Positions 39,724 through 48,275 of a stretch of DNA of 64,000 bases are shown here, piece by piece; within the stretch, counting starts at the first letter, position 1; each line of letters begins with the position of its first letter. The notes under the pieces are model-generated. The model ran no database searches, had not been told where the DNA came from, and saw only the letters and a program-made list of their open reading frames with translations. This stretch comes from Spirillospora albida (lineage in GTDB: Bacteria; Actinomycetota; Actinomycetes; Streptosporangiales; Streptosporangiaceae): NCBI RefSeq assembly GCF_000718255.1, contig NZ_JOFJ01000013.1:62001-126000 (forward strand), written 5' to 3'. A program made the translations under genes and the position numbers.

Positions 39724-41833
39724 TGACGCGGACGCCGAGCTTCTCGGCCTTCGCCTTCTTGGAGCCGGCCTTCTCGCCCGCGACCAGCAGCGCCGTCTTC
39801 GCCGAGACGGAGGAGGACGCCTTGCCGCCCGCGCGCTCGACGAGCTCGTTCATCTCGTTGCGGGACAGGTCGGCCAGCGGACCGGTCATCGAGCCGGTGA
39901 CGACGACGGACATGCCCGCCAGCGGACCGTCGCCCGCCGTGGCCGCGGCGGCGGCCTCCTCCGGGTCGGCCCCGGCCGCCTCCGCCGCCTCGGCGGCGGC
40001 CTGGGCGACGGCGGCGCGTTCGGCGGGGGTGGTCGCGCCCGGTTCGGTCATGTTCACGCCGGCGGCGACCAGCTTGCCGATGAGGGGGGCCAGCTCCTCC
40101 AGTTCGGCGACCAGGACGGGCGCCTTCTCGGGACCGATGCCGTCGACCTCCTGGAACGCCTCGGCGTCGGCGGCGCGGATCTCGTCCATGGTGGCGAAGT
40201 GCCGGGCGATGCGCCGCGACATCGACCGTCCGGTGCCGCGGACGCCGAGCGCGCAGAACACCTTGTTGAGCGGCTTGCCCTTGGCGGCCTCGATCGCGGC
40301 CAGCAGGTTGTCGGTGCTGGTCTCCCCCATCCGCTCCAGGCCGAGGATCTGCTCGCGGGTCAGGGTGAACAGGTCGGCGAAGTCGGTGATGAGGCCGGCG
40401 GAGACGAGCTGGTCGATGATCTTCTCGCCGAGGCCCTCGATGTCGAGCTGGTCGCGTCCCACCGCGTAGCGGATCGACGTGACCGCCGTGCACGCGCGGC
40501 CCTTGACGCAGCGCCACCGCTTCTGGGAGTCGTCGATGGTGTCGCCGCAGTTGGGGCAGGAGGACGGGATCTCGATCGGCGTCTCGGCGCCGGTGCGCAG
40601 GTGGACGACCGGCGCCTCGACCCGCGGGATGACGTCGCCCGCGCGGTGCACCATGACCGAGTCGCCGATCATCAGGCCGCGGCGCTCGATGTCTCCCGCG
40701 TTGTGCAGGGTCGCGTAGGTGATCTCGACGCCGTCGACCTTCACCGGTTCCAGGACGGCGCGGGGGGCGATGATGCCCGTCCGGCCGACGTTCCACTCCA
40801 CCGCGAGCAGCTTGGTGATCTTCTCGACGGCGGGCAGCTTGTAGGCGATCGCCCAGCGCGGGGCGCGCGAGGAGAACCCGGCCTGCTGCTGGTCCAGGGC
40901 GGCGTCGGCCTTGACCACGATGCCGTCGATGCCGAACTCCAGGGTGCCGCGCAGGGCGGCGATCTCCTCGACCCGCCGCTGCACCTCCTCGACGGTGCCG
41001 GCGGTGGTGCCGGCGACGGGCGTGGCGGCGGTCGTCTGGACGCCCCATGCGCGCACCACGTCCATGATCTCGCTGTGCGGGAGGGTGCGCAGCCGCTCGG
41101 CCGTCGGCTCGTCCGTGCCCGCGCCGAACCCCGCGTCGGCGGACAGCGGCAGCGCCCCGTACCCGAAGAAGGTCATTTCGACCTTGTAGGGGCGGTCCTG
41201 AGCGCGCAGGGACCCCGCCGCGGCGCTGCGCGGGTTCGCGAACGGCGTGCCGCCCGCCTCGACCCGCGCGGCGGTGGCGGCCTCGAACTGCGCGGTCGTC
41301 ATGAGGATCTCGCCCCGCACCTCGACGGTGACCGGGGACTCCAGCCGGCGCGGCAGCCCCAGCACGCTGTCGATGCCGTGGCTGACGTCCTCGCCGGCCG
41401 CGCCGTCGCCGCGCGTCACCAGCTGCACCAGGCGCCCGTCCCGGTAGCGGGCCGAGATCGCCAGGCCGTCCAGCTTGGGCTCCACGCTCCACCGCTCGAC
41501 CGGACGGCCCAGCCGCCGCTCCAGCCCCGCCGCCCAGGACGCCAGCTCGTCCGCGCTGAAGGCGTTGTCGAGGCTCAGCATGGGGACGGTGTGCGGCACG
41601 TCGCCGACCACCGCGCCGCCCGCCACCTTGCCGGTCGGCGACTCCGGCAGCGTCCGCCCGGGATGGGCCCGCTCGTAGGCGGCGATGGCCCGCACCAGGC
41701 GGTCGAACGCGTCGTCGTCGAGCGGGGAGTCACCGTCGCCGTAGTAGGCGGCGGACGCCGAGACGGCGGTCTGGACGGCGGCGGCGTAGGCGGCCTCGTC
41801 GGCGATGTTCACGGCGGCAGCGGCTTGCGTCAT
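39680..41833 (-). CDS. ligA: NAD+-dependent DNA ligase LigA
   Basis: A 717-residue ligase with catalytic Lys120 in VEPKLDGLAI, nucleotidyltransferase motifs (EVRGEILM, GIDGIVVKAD), OB fold, a Cys4 zinc site (CPNC, then RWRCVKGRAC), helix-hairpin-helix repeats and a C-terminal BRCT domain (GMSVVVTGSMTGPLADLSR). The Ia domain has YYGDGDSPLDDDAFD instead of the more usual YYxxDxPxxSDxEYD form, and an Ala-rich linker precedes BRCT. Both hint at a divergent or second LigA; no gat or mnmA genes are nearby. The start ATG follows GGCGGGAG. Confidence 0.9.
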   Translation of the reverse strand: MTQAAAAVNIADEAAYAAAVQTAVSASAAYYGDGDSPLDDDAFDRLVRAIAAYERAHPGRTLPESPTGKVAGGAVVGDVPHTVPMLSLDNAFSADELASWAAGLERRLGRPVERWSVEPKLDGLAISARYRDGRLVQLVTRGDGAAGEDVSHGIDSVLGLPRRLESPVTVEVRGEILMTTAQFEAATAARVEAGGTPFANPRSAAAGSLRAQDRPYKVEMTFFGYGALPLSADAGFGAGTDEPTAERLRTLPHSEIMDVVRAWGVQTTAATPVAGTTAGTVEEVQRRVEEIAALRGTLEFGIDGIVVKADAALDQQQAGFSSRAPRWAIAYKLPAVEKITKLLAVEWNVGRTGIIAPRAVLEPVKVDGVEITYATLHNAGDIERRGLMIGDSVMVHRAGDVIPRVEAPVVHLRTGAETPIEIPSSCPNCGDTIDDSQKRWRCVKGRACTAVTSIRYAVGRDQLDIEGLGEKIIDQLVSAGLITDFADLFTLTREQILGLERMGETSTDNLLAAIEAAKGKPLNKVFCALGVRGTGRSMSRRIARHFATMDEIRAADAEAFQEVDGIGPEKAPVLVAELEELAPLIGKLVAAGVNMTEPGATTPAERAAVAQAAAEAAEAAGADPEEAAAAATAGDGPLAGMSVVVTGSMTGPLADLSRNEMNELVERAGGKASSSVSAKTALLVAGEKAGSKKAKAEKLGVRVITPEEFADLVADHL

Positions 41834-41911
41834 GCTCTGATTCTCCCGCCCGCCACCGACAATCCGGGGCACGCGGTCCCGCGCGCCCCGGGACGTCACT
41901 AGGGTCGGCGC

Positions 41912-42310
41912 ATGGGATACGCCTTCACGCTGGAGAGGCCGCACGACGACACCGCCGTGCACTGCGCCTTCAACGGCGAGCAGATGAACTACGTCCGCCT
42001 CATCATGATCGAGGCGGGTGCGACCGCCGGCGACGGGTTCGCGGCGGCGCTGGGCGGTCCCGGTCTGGAGACCTGCGCCGACACGGTGCCGATCGACAGG
42101 TTCATGTCGAACGACGCCTGGCACATCACCGCCCGTGAGGCGGAGTTCATCGCGGGACGGCTGCGGCGCGCCGTCGAGCTGGGCGTGATCGACGACCTGC
42201 TCGGCTTCTACGACGAGAGCCCCGGCACCGCGGCCGTCCGGTCCTGGGTCGAGGAGTTCGCCGCGTTCAACGAGCGCGCGGCCCGGCAGAACGGGTACCA
42301 CGTCATGTGA
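41912..42310 (+). CDS. Hypothetical protein, 132 residues
   Basis: A compact soluble protein with an N-terminal beta segment (MGYAFTLERPHDDTAVHCAFN) and a helical C-terminus (SWVEEFAAFNERAAR). Actinobacterial homologues of this style exist as conserved unknowns; I know no function. Its TGA overlaps a GTG in the frame of the next gene, but the next gene may start further in. Confidence 0.65.
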   Translation: MGYAFTLERPHDDTAVHCAFNGEQMNYVRLIMIEAGATAGDGFAAALGGPGLETCADTVPIDRFMSNDAWHITAREAEFIAGRLRRAVELGVIDDLLGFYDESPGTAAVRSWVEEFAAFNERAARQNGYHVM

Positions 42311-42375
42311 GCGGGCCCGGAGAACCGGCCCGCCCGGCCGCCCGCACGGGTTACCGTCAGGTGAGGGGGTGTGAG

Positions 42376-43488
42376 GTGGCGCGGTACGCGGTCGACGAGG
42401 AGCGGCGCACGCTGATCGTGTCCTGGGGCACCGGCGCCGGGGATCGCGCCCGCGTGCTCGCCGGGCTGCCCGAGGCGGTCACCGGGCAGGACGCCAGGCG
42501 GCTGGCGCGGGAGCTGACCGATCTGTCGGCGGCCCTGTGGGCGACGTACACGCATCCGCCGGAGGCCGCGGAGGATCTCGCTCCGGACGGGACGCGCGCG
42601 CGGCTGCCCGAGGTCCCGGGTGTCCTGCTCGCGCCGAACCTCCCGGCCTCCGACGGCACCCTCGTGGTGTCGTACGACCCGGTGGAGGAGACCGCCCACC
42701 GGGTCGGCCGCACGCTGCACCGGTTCGGGGACGAGGCGCTCACCGAGGCGGTCGTCGCCGAGGTCCGCACGGAGCTCGACGCCGTCGGGCGGGCCGACCG
42801 GGGCGACCTGGCGGGACGCGCCGCGCACGCCGTGACGCTCACCCGCGTCGGGGCGTCGCCCGCGCAGATCGCCGTCGCCGACGCGATGCTGCGCGAGGAC
42901 CCCCTGGGGGGCACCGCGCTGTTCACCGAACTCGACCCCGCGGCGTCCGCCGTCGCGGCCGCCCACTGGCTGCAGGCCGCCGCGGACGTCGCCGCCTGCG
43001 CCGCCGGCCTCGATCCGGCGGACGTCGTGCGCGAGGCCGACAACATCGAGGCCCTGCCGCACGAGACGCCCACGGCCGTCCTGGACCTCATGGCCGAGGA
43101 GGTGTCGCCGTACCGCGCCGTCACCGGCCTGATCAGCGATGCCGTGCGGGTCTCCGAGGGCCTGCTGCCGGACGTCGACGCCCTCCTGGAACGCCTCACG
43201 TTCACCGAGGAGGTCGCGGAGAAGTTCGGCCACCGCGAACCGAACCTGCGGGAGCGACTCCTGTCCGAGATGCGCACGACCCCGCTGGACCCGTCGCGCC
43301 CCGCACAGGACCTGCTGGAGGACCTCCTCAGCGGGATCTACGCCTGCTGGCTGATCTTCAGCGAGGACGCCGACGACGAGGGCATCGGCGACGACGACTA
43401 CCACGACGCGCTCCGCCGGCGGAAGAGGGACGCGTTCATGGACGCCGTCCGCGCCGAGGCCGATCTGAACTCGGACCGGCTGTCCTGA
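42376..43488 (+). CDS. Hypothetical protein, 370 residues
   Basis: A mostly helical, acidic soluble protein with no signal peptide. The GTG at 42376 is chosen because GAGGGGG lies 8 bases upstream; a GTG at 42307 overlapping the previous stop would add 23 low-complexity residues. Noticeable segments are EADNIEALPHETP and an acidic patch near the C-terminus (SEDADDEGIGDDDYHDALRR). No family is recognised. Confidence 0.65.
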   Translation: MARYAVDEERRTLIVSWGTGAGDRARVLAGLPEAVTGQDARRLARELTDLSAALWATYTHPPEAAEDLAPDGTRARLPEVPGVLLAPNLPASDGTLVVSYDPVEETAHRVGRTLHRFGDEALTEAVVAEVRTELDAVGRADRGDLAGRAAHAVTLTRVGASPAQIAVADAMLREDPLGGTALFTELDPAASAVAAAHWLQAAADVAACAAGLDPADVVREADNIEALPHETPTAVLDLMAEEVSPYRAVTGLISDAVRVSEGLLPDVDALLERLTFTEEVAEKFGHREPNLRERLLSEMRTTPLDPSRPAQDLLEDLLSGIYACWLIFSEDADDEGIGDDDYHDALRRRKRDAFMDAVRAEADLNSDRLS

Positions 43489-43529
43489 CGGCCGGCGGTC
43501 GAGGCGGCCCGTTTCGGTAGCGTTCGTCC

Positions 43530-44375
43530 ATGCGTCTTCACGTGGGGTGTGCGATGTGGACCCATGCGCCGTGGCGGGGGCGCCACCTCCCGCATCCGCT
43601 GCCGCCGGCCGAGCGCCTGCACGCCTACGCGCGGTCCTGCAACGCGGTCGAGGGCAACACGACCTTCTACGCCACCCCCGCCCGCACGACGGTGGAGTCC
43701 TGGGCCGCCCAGGCACCGCCCGGTTTCCGCTTCCTGGTGAAGCTGCCGAAGACCATCACCCACCAGGCCCGCCTGCACGGAGCCGAGGCCGAACTGCGCG
43801 CGTTCCTGCACGCCATGGAGCCGCTGGGCGGCCACCCGCTCTGGATACAGCTCCCCGCGTCGTTCGGCCCGGAGGACATCGGCGCGCTGACGTCCTTCCT
43901 CCGCCGCCTGCCCGCGACGCGCCGGCGCGCGGTGGAGGTCCGCCACCGCGCCTTCTTCGAGGACGCCCGCTCGACCGCCCGGCTCGAGAGCGCCCTGGCC
44001 GGCTGCTCCGCCGAGTGGGTCCCGTTCGACACCACGATCCTGTTCCGGCTCCCTCCGGCGACCGACGCGGAACGCGACGCCTGGACGAAGAAGCCCCGCC
44101 TGCCCCGCCGGACCCGTGCCCTCACCGAGTTCCCGATCGTCCGCTATCTGGGCCGCGACGACACCGACCGCACCGTCGAAGGCTGGCGGGAGTGGATCGC
44201 CGTCGTCACCGGATGGCTGCGCGAGGGCCGCTCCCCCACGGTCTTCATCCACACCCCGGACAACGCCGAGGCCCTCCCGCTGGCCCGCCGCTTCCACGAC
44301 GAGGTGAGGGCCCGGATCCCGGCCCTGGCCCCGCTGCCGACCCCCTTGCCCATAGAACCCGCGACCCTCTTCTGA
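43530..44375 (+). CDS. DUF72 (YecE-like) TIM-barrel protein
   Basis: A 281-residue DUF72 protein: start RLHVGCAMWTHAPWRG, NAVEGNTTFYATP and FLVKLPKTITH are family hallmarks, and HTPDNAEALPLARRF corresponds to the conserved nucleotide/metal-proximal end. The family is structurally a TIM barrel with uncertain biochemical function. The ATG at 43530 is only 41 bases after the previous stop. Confidence 0.9.
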   Translation: MRLHVGCAMWTHAPWRGRHLPHPLPPAERLHAYARSCNAVEGNTTFYATPARTTVESWAAQAPPGFRFLVKLPKTITHQARLHGAEAELRAFLHAMEPLGGHPLWIQLPASFGPEDIGALTSFLRRLPATRRRAVEVRHRAFFEDARSTARLESALAGCSAEWVPFDTTILFRLPPATDAERDAWTKKPRLPRRTRALTEFPIVRYLGRDDTDRTVEGWREWIAVVTGWLREGRSPTVFIHTPDNAEALPLARRFHDEVRARIPALAPLPTPLPIEPATLF

Positions 44376-44383
44376 CCCCTGTG

Positions 44384-44818
44384 TCACCCACCTCTCGCGC
44401 GCGGGCCGGACGAGGCGGTCGAGGGGCGGTCGGGAGTGTCTCGGAGGTGGCGGAGGAGGAGGGCCAGGTCGAGGCGGCGGCGGCCGGCGGGCGTGGCGAA
44501 GGAGAAACCCAAGGTCGTCTCGGCTCGGGACAGGCGGGCGGCGACGGTGCTGTGGTGGCGGCCGACCCGGACGCGGCCCGTTCCGGAGAACTCGCGGACC
44601 GCCGAGGCGCGTCCGGGCCCGCCGGGGCCGGCCCGTTCGAGGACGCCGGTACCGGGGTCGGTGACGCCGGCGCCGCATCCGGCGAGGGCGGCGGTCTCGG
44701 CGACGAGGGTGCGCAGGTCGGCCCGGTCGGCCACGAGGGCGTCGAAGAGACCGTTCACCCGGACGGCGCTCTCCGCGTCGACGTCCAGGCCGGGAGGTGG
44801 CAGAGGTGGACCCTCCAT
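44384..44818 (-). CDS. Short PucR-like regulator fragment
   Basis: A 144-residue protein whose phrases (DAESAVRVNGLFDALVADRADLRTLV and AGCGAGVTDPGTG) resemble the front part of actinobacterial PucR-type regulators. Here the part after the GAF-like segment is shortened to about 60 residues ending in an Arg-rich tail, with no complete PucR C-terminal HTH. It may be a remnant or a stand-alone domain. Its ATG is 132 bases from the divergent YjbR-like gene. Confidence 0.5.
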   Translation of the reverse strand: MEGPPLPPPGLDVDAESAVRVNGLFDALVADRADLRTLVAETAALAGCGAGVTDPGTGVLERAGPGGPGRASAVREFSGTGRVRVGRHHSTVAARLSRAETTLGFSFATPAGRRRLDLALLLRHLRDTPDRPSTASSGPRARGG

Positions 44819-44950
44819 GGACGCAAACCCTACGGCACGGACTGCCGCCGGATTCGTGTTTCGCGGACGCCGGATGGCGGCGGCCCCCGAAGATGTCGGC
44901 CCCCGTCGTTAGGCTCGGCCTCCGGCCACCGGTTCGAGAAGGGGACGCGC

Positions 44951-45316
44951 ATGGAGAGCACGGAAGTCATCGGCCGTCTGCGGGACATCTGCCTTTCCCT
45001 TCCCGAGGCGGTGGAGAAGCCTTTCGGCGGCCACACCGCGCCGTCCTTCCGTATTCGCGACAAGCTGTTCGCGATGACCGGCGAGGACGGTACGGCACTG
45101 TGGTTCAAGGGCGGTCCCGGAGTGCAGGACGCGCTGGTGGCGGAGGATCCGGAACGCTTCTTCGTCCCGCCGTACGTGGGGAGCAAGGGCTGGGTCGGCG
45201 CCCGCCTGGACGTCGAGCAGGACTGGGACGAGCTCACCGAGCTGATCGAGGACAGCTACCGCCTCATCGCCCCCAAACGCCTCGCCGCCCTCCTCGACCG
45301 TGAGGACGGCGGGTGA
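44951..45316 (+). CDS. MmcQ/YjbR-family protein
   Basis: A 121-residue protein of the MmcQ/YjbR double-wing DNA-binding-like fold: SLPEAVEKPFGGHTAPSFRI, LWFKGGPG and PPYVGSKGWVGARLD match the family pattern. Function is unknown in general. It starts at an ATG after GAGAAGGGG. Its 3' end overlaps the convergent DUF559 gene by 53 bases. Confidence 0.85.
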   Translation: MESTEVIGRLRDICLSLPEAVEKPFGGHTAPSFRIRDKLFAMTGEDGTALWFKGGPGVQDALVAEDPERFFVPPYVGSKGWVGARLDVEQDWDELTELIEDSYRLIAPKRLAALLDREDGG

Positions 45317-46199
45317 GGAGGGTCAGGTTCGCGGTGATCCTGTCCAGAGTGGGCGGGTCGGGTGTCCAGCCGCGGTGGAGCAGCGCGGTCAGCAGGGCCT
45401 CCAGGTACGGAGCGGGGGTCGTGCGGAAGTCCTTGGTCACGGAGATCAGGTCCCAGCCGAGTTCGCGGGTGATCCAGCGGCGGCGCGCGCCGTCGCGGGC
45501 GCGGGCCCGGGGGCCGGTGTGGTGGCGTTCGCCGTCGTATTCGAGACCGACGCGGTGCTCGGGGTAGCCGAGGTCGAGGTAGAAGTCGCCGCCGTAGAGG
45601 CCCTCCACCGGGACCTGGGTCGCGGGGCGGGGGAACCCCGCCCGGATGATCGCCACGCGCACCCACGTCTCGCCCGGTGAGGCCGCGCCCGGGTCGCTCA
45701 GGCGCATGATCTCGTTCAGGCGGGTGCTGCCCCGGTAGCCGGGGAGGGCGCGGGCCATGCGGCGGAGGTCCTCGAGGGCGATGCCGTCGCGGAGGAACTG
45801 GTCCAGGGACGCGACGGCCTCGGTGCGCGGGAGCCAGCGGGCGCAGTCGAGGGCGGTGCGGTGCCGGGACGTCAGGCGGACCCCGCCCTCCTCCACGATG
45901 TGGCCGGACGGCAGGGCCGCGCACTCCGCGCTGGGCGGGTCGGGGGCGTTCTCGCCCGCCGCCGTGACCAGGTCGATCTCCCAGTCGGCGGCGTCCGCGC
46001 CGGGCGGGAGGACGTCCAGGCCCCAGATCCAGGCGGCCGTGCGCCGGGCGATGACGACGTCCGGCGGGAGGAGCCGGCTGAGCGCCGCGGCGCGGGTCTC
46101 CAGGGAGCTCCCGTCGACGGGTGCGAAGTACAGGCCGGGGCCGACGGGGACGACCGCGCCGGCCGGTGTGCGCTTCCAGGTCAGGGTGGATCCGTTCAT
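45264..46199 (-). CDS. DUF559/AbiEi-like protein with Vsr-type nuclease fold
   Basis: A 311-residue protein. The N-terminal half has the AbiEi-type layout (VVIARRTAAWIWGLDVLP, LTSRHRTALDCARWLP). The C-terminal half is a DUF559/Vsr-like endonuclease-type domain (GDFYLDLGYPEHRVGLEYDGERHH, shown in part), with Asp and Glu-x-Asp in the expected places. Actinobacteria carry many solitary copies with no AbiEii partner, as here. The ATG at 46199 lies after the divergent spacing from the hydrolase gene. Confidence 0.78.
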   Translation of the reverse strand: MNGSTLTWKRTPAGAVVPVGPGLYFAPVDGSSLETRAAALSRLLPPDVVIARRTAAWIWGLDVLPPGADAADWEIDLVTAAGENAPDPPSAECAALPSGHIVEEGGVRLTSRHRTALDCARWLPRTEAVASLDQFLRDGIALEDLRRMARALPGYRGSTRLNEIMRLSDPGAASPGETWVRVAIIRAGFPRPATQVPVEGLYGGDFYLDLGYPEHRVGLEYDGERHHTGPRARARDGARRRWITRELGWDLISVTKDFRTTPAPYLEALLTALLHRGWTPDPPTLDRITANLTLLTRRPHGRGGRRGVWGR

Positions 46200-46238
46200 G
46201 CCCCCGAGCGTGCGCGCCCCGGCAGGGCGGCGGCACCG

Positions 46239-46991
46239 TCATGCGGAACTGTGGACGACCTCCGATGCCCAGCCCGCGATGCGCTCGATCAGGTCAGGCG
46301 TGGCCGCCGCCTCGGCGTGACCGAAACCCGGCTCTATCCACAGTTCTCGCGGTTCCCGCGCCGCCCGGTACAGCTGTTCCCCGTGCTCCAGCGGGAAGAA
46401 CGCGTCGGCGTCCCCGTGCACCACCAGGAGCGGCGCGGGAGCGATCAGCGACGCCACCTCGTGCGGCGCTTCGGGACGGGGATCCCATCCGTCCGGGGCC
46501 ACGCGGGTACCGCGCGCCAGGCGCACGGCCAGTCGGCCCACCCGGCGCTCGATGACCCAGTGGACGCGCCGCATCGGCACGGTCCCGCGATAGTGCCAGC
46601 GGGCGGGGGCGCTGACCGACACCACCGCGTCGACGCCGCCGTGCAGGGCCGCGTGCCGCACGGCCACGGCGCCGCCCATGGAGAAGCCCGTCACCACCAC
46701 GTGCTCGTAGCCGCGGCGCCGCGCGGAGGACACGGCGGCCTCGATGTCCAGGACCTCGCGGTCCCCCACGGTGGAGCGGCCGCCCGACCTGCCGTGCCCG
46801 CGGAAGTCCAGGCCGATGACGCCGCCGCGCCGGTTGAGGACGTCGGCGATCCTCCGCAGGCTGGGCCGCCGCCAGGAGCAGGTGAACCCGTGGGCCAGGA
46901 CGAAACAGAGGCGGCCGTCGCCGCGCAGGTGCCCGGCATCGATCCTGACGTGGTCGGATGTGTAGAGGGTGAGCGGTTCGGGAGTCGGCAC
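46239..46991 (-). CDS. Alpha/beta hydrolase
   Basis: A 250-residue hydrolase: oxyanion segment VLAHGFTCSWRRPSL, nucleophile Ser in VTGFSMGGAVA, acid in HGDADAFFP and His in GFGHAEAA complete the triad. The Cys-Ser-Trp after HGF is typical of an actinobacterial subgroup. Substrate unknown. The GTG at 46991 is used. It lies 98 bases from the divergent F420-dependent enzyme gene. Confidence 0.85.
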   Translation of the reverse strand: MPTPEPLTLYTSDHVRIDAGHLRGDGRLCFVLAHGFTCSWRRPSLRRIADVLNRRGGVIGLDFRGHGRSGGRSTVGDREVLDIEAAVSSARRRGYEHVVVTGFSMGGAVAVRHAALHGGVDAVVSVSAPARWHYRGTVPMRRVHWVIERRVGRLAVRLARGTRVAPDGWDPRPEAPHEVASLIAPAPLLVVHGDADAFFPLEHGEQLYRAAREPRELWIEPGFGHAEAAATPDLIERIAGWASEVVHSSA

Positions 46992-47089
46992 GCCCCCATG
47001 ATGGACGGTCGGGCACCCGGGTACATAACGGCATTCTCGGGTGGAGCGGCGATGTGCGAAGATCGCCCCCGGGATCCATGGAGGTTCAT

Positions 47090-48001
47090 ATGCGTATCGG
47101 TGTTCTTCTCAACGAGCGGGGCGGCGCGGACGCGCTGAGCAGGCTCGCCGACGATGTGCGGCAGGCGGCGGACGACGGCTTCCCCTCGGCGTGGCTGTCG
47201 AACATCTTCGGGATCGAGGCGCTGACGGCGCTGGCCGTGGCGGGCGCCGGGGTGCCGGGCATCGAGCTCGGCACGGCGGTCGTCCCGACGTATCCGCGGC
47301 ACCCGGCCGTCATGGCGCAGCAGGCGCGGACGACGGCGCTGGCCCTCGAAGGGCGGCTGACCCTCGGGATCGGCCTGTCCCACAAGGTCGTCATCGAGGA
47401 CATGTACGGGTACGACTTCGGGCGGCCGCTGCGGCACATGCGCGAGTACCTCGAGGTGCTCGTGCCGCTGCTCGCCGGCGAGCCGGTGTCGTTCACGGGT
47501 GAGACGGTGAAGGGGCAGATCGGGTTCAGCGTTCCGAACGAGGGCCGGGTGCCGCTGCTGCTCGCGGCGCTCGGGCCGAAGATGCTGAAACTGGCGGCGG
47601 AGCGGGCCGACGGCACGGTCCTGTGGATGACCGGGCCGACGACCGTCCGGGACCACATCGCGCCCACCATCACGGCGGCGGCCGAGGCGGCCGGACGCCC
47701 CGACCCGCGCATCGTGTGCGTCCTCCCCGTGTGCGTCACGAACGACGCCGAGAACGCTCGGGAGCGGGCGGGCGAGGCGTTCGCGGTATACGGGACGCTG
47801 CCGTCGTACCGGGCGATGATGGACCGCGAGGGCGTGGCCGGCCCCGCCGACCTGGCGATCGTCGGTGACGAGGACGCGGTGGCGGCGCGGCTGGAGACCC
47901 TCGCGGCGGCGGGCGTCACCGATTTCGTGGCGGCCGAGTACATGCCGGGCGAGGAGCGCGAGCGGACGCGGGCCTTCCTGAAGTCCGTCACGGTGAAGTG
48001 A
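47090..48001 (+). CDS. F420-dependent luciferase-like oxidoreductase (LLM class)
   Basis: A 303-residue LLM-class TIM barrel: GIELGTAVVPTYPRHPAVMAQ and the RLTLGIGLSH segment are the F420-binding-type landmarks of the TIGR03564-like group. It starts at ATG 47090 after TGGAGG; an upstream in-frame start at 47054 would run across the ribosome binding site. It reduces or oxidises an unknown substrate with F420. A strong hairpin follows at once, so it is transcribed alone. Confidence 0.88.
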   Translation: MRIGVLLNERGGADALSRLADDVRQAADDGFPSAWLSNIFGIEALTALAVAGAGVPGIELGTAVVPTYPRHPAVMAQQARTTALALEGRLTLGIGLSHKVVIEDMYGYDFGRPLRHMREYLEVLVPLLAGEPVSFTGETVKGQIGFSVPNEGRVPLLLAALGPKMLKLAAERADGTVLWMTGPTTVRDHIAPTITAAAEAAGRPDPRIVCVLPVCVTNDAENARERAGEAFAVYGTLPSYRAMMDREGVAGPADLAIVGDEDAVAARLETLAAAGVTDFVAAEYMPGEERERTRAFLKSVTVK

Positions 48002-48008
48002 CCCCGGG

Positions 48009-48035
48009 CGGGGCCACCGCGTTCCGGTGGCCCCG
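48009..48035 (+). terminator. Strong hairpin terminator after the F420 enzyme gene
   Basis: Perfect 11-bp arms CGGGGCCACCG (48009-48019) and CGGTGGCCCCG (48025-48035) around loop CGTTC, beginning 8 bases after the stop codon. Confidence 0.85.
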
Positions 48036-48089
48036 CGAGGCGGGCGGCCGTCCGGGCGGCCCGCGCCCGAAGTCGGACATCGCTACTGC

Positions 48090-48262
48090 TAACGTTGCAG
48101 TTCACGCGCGCCTTGGAGCGAAGTCCGGTGTGATTCCGGCGCTGTCCCGCAACTGTGATGCCCTTCCGTTAGTGGCCGAGCCAGGTCGCCTCCGGGCGCG
48201 CCGACGATTCTCGACCTCGTGGAAGGGCGATCCGTCATCAACGGGCCGCGGCTTCCCGGCAG
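48090..48262 (+). ncRNA. Cobalamin riboswitch upstream of the B12 uptake operon
   Basis: The conserved core is clear: AAGTCCGGTGTGATTCCGGC (48121-48140), CTGTCCCGCAACTGTGA (48142-48158) and GAGCCAGGTCGCC (48178-48190). A peripheral stem pairs TGCCCTTCC (48159-48167) with GGAAGGGCG (48221-48229). It ends shortly before the AGGAGG ribosome binding site (48264-48269), which suggests control of translation start of btuF by adenosylcobalamin or a related cobamide. Edges are approximate. Confidence 0.9.
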
Positions 48263-48275
48263 CCAGGAGGCGCCA

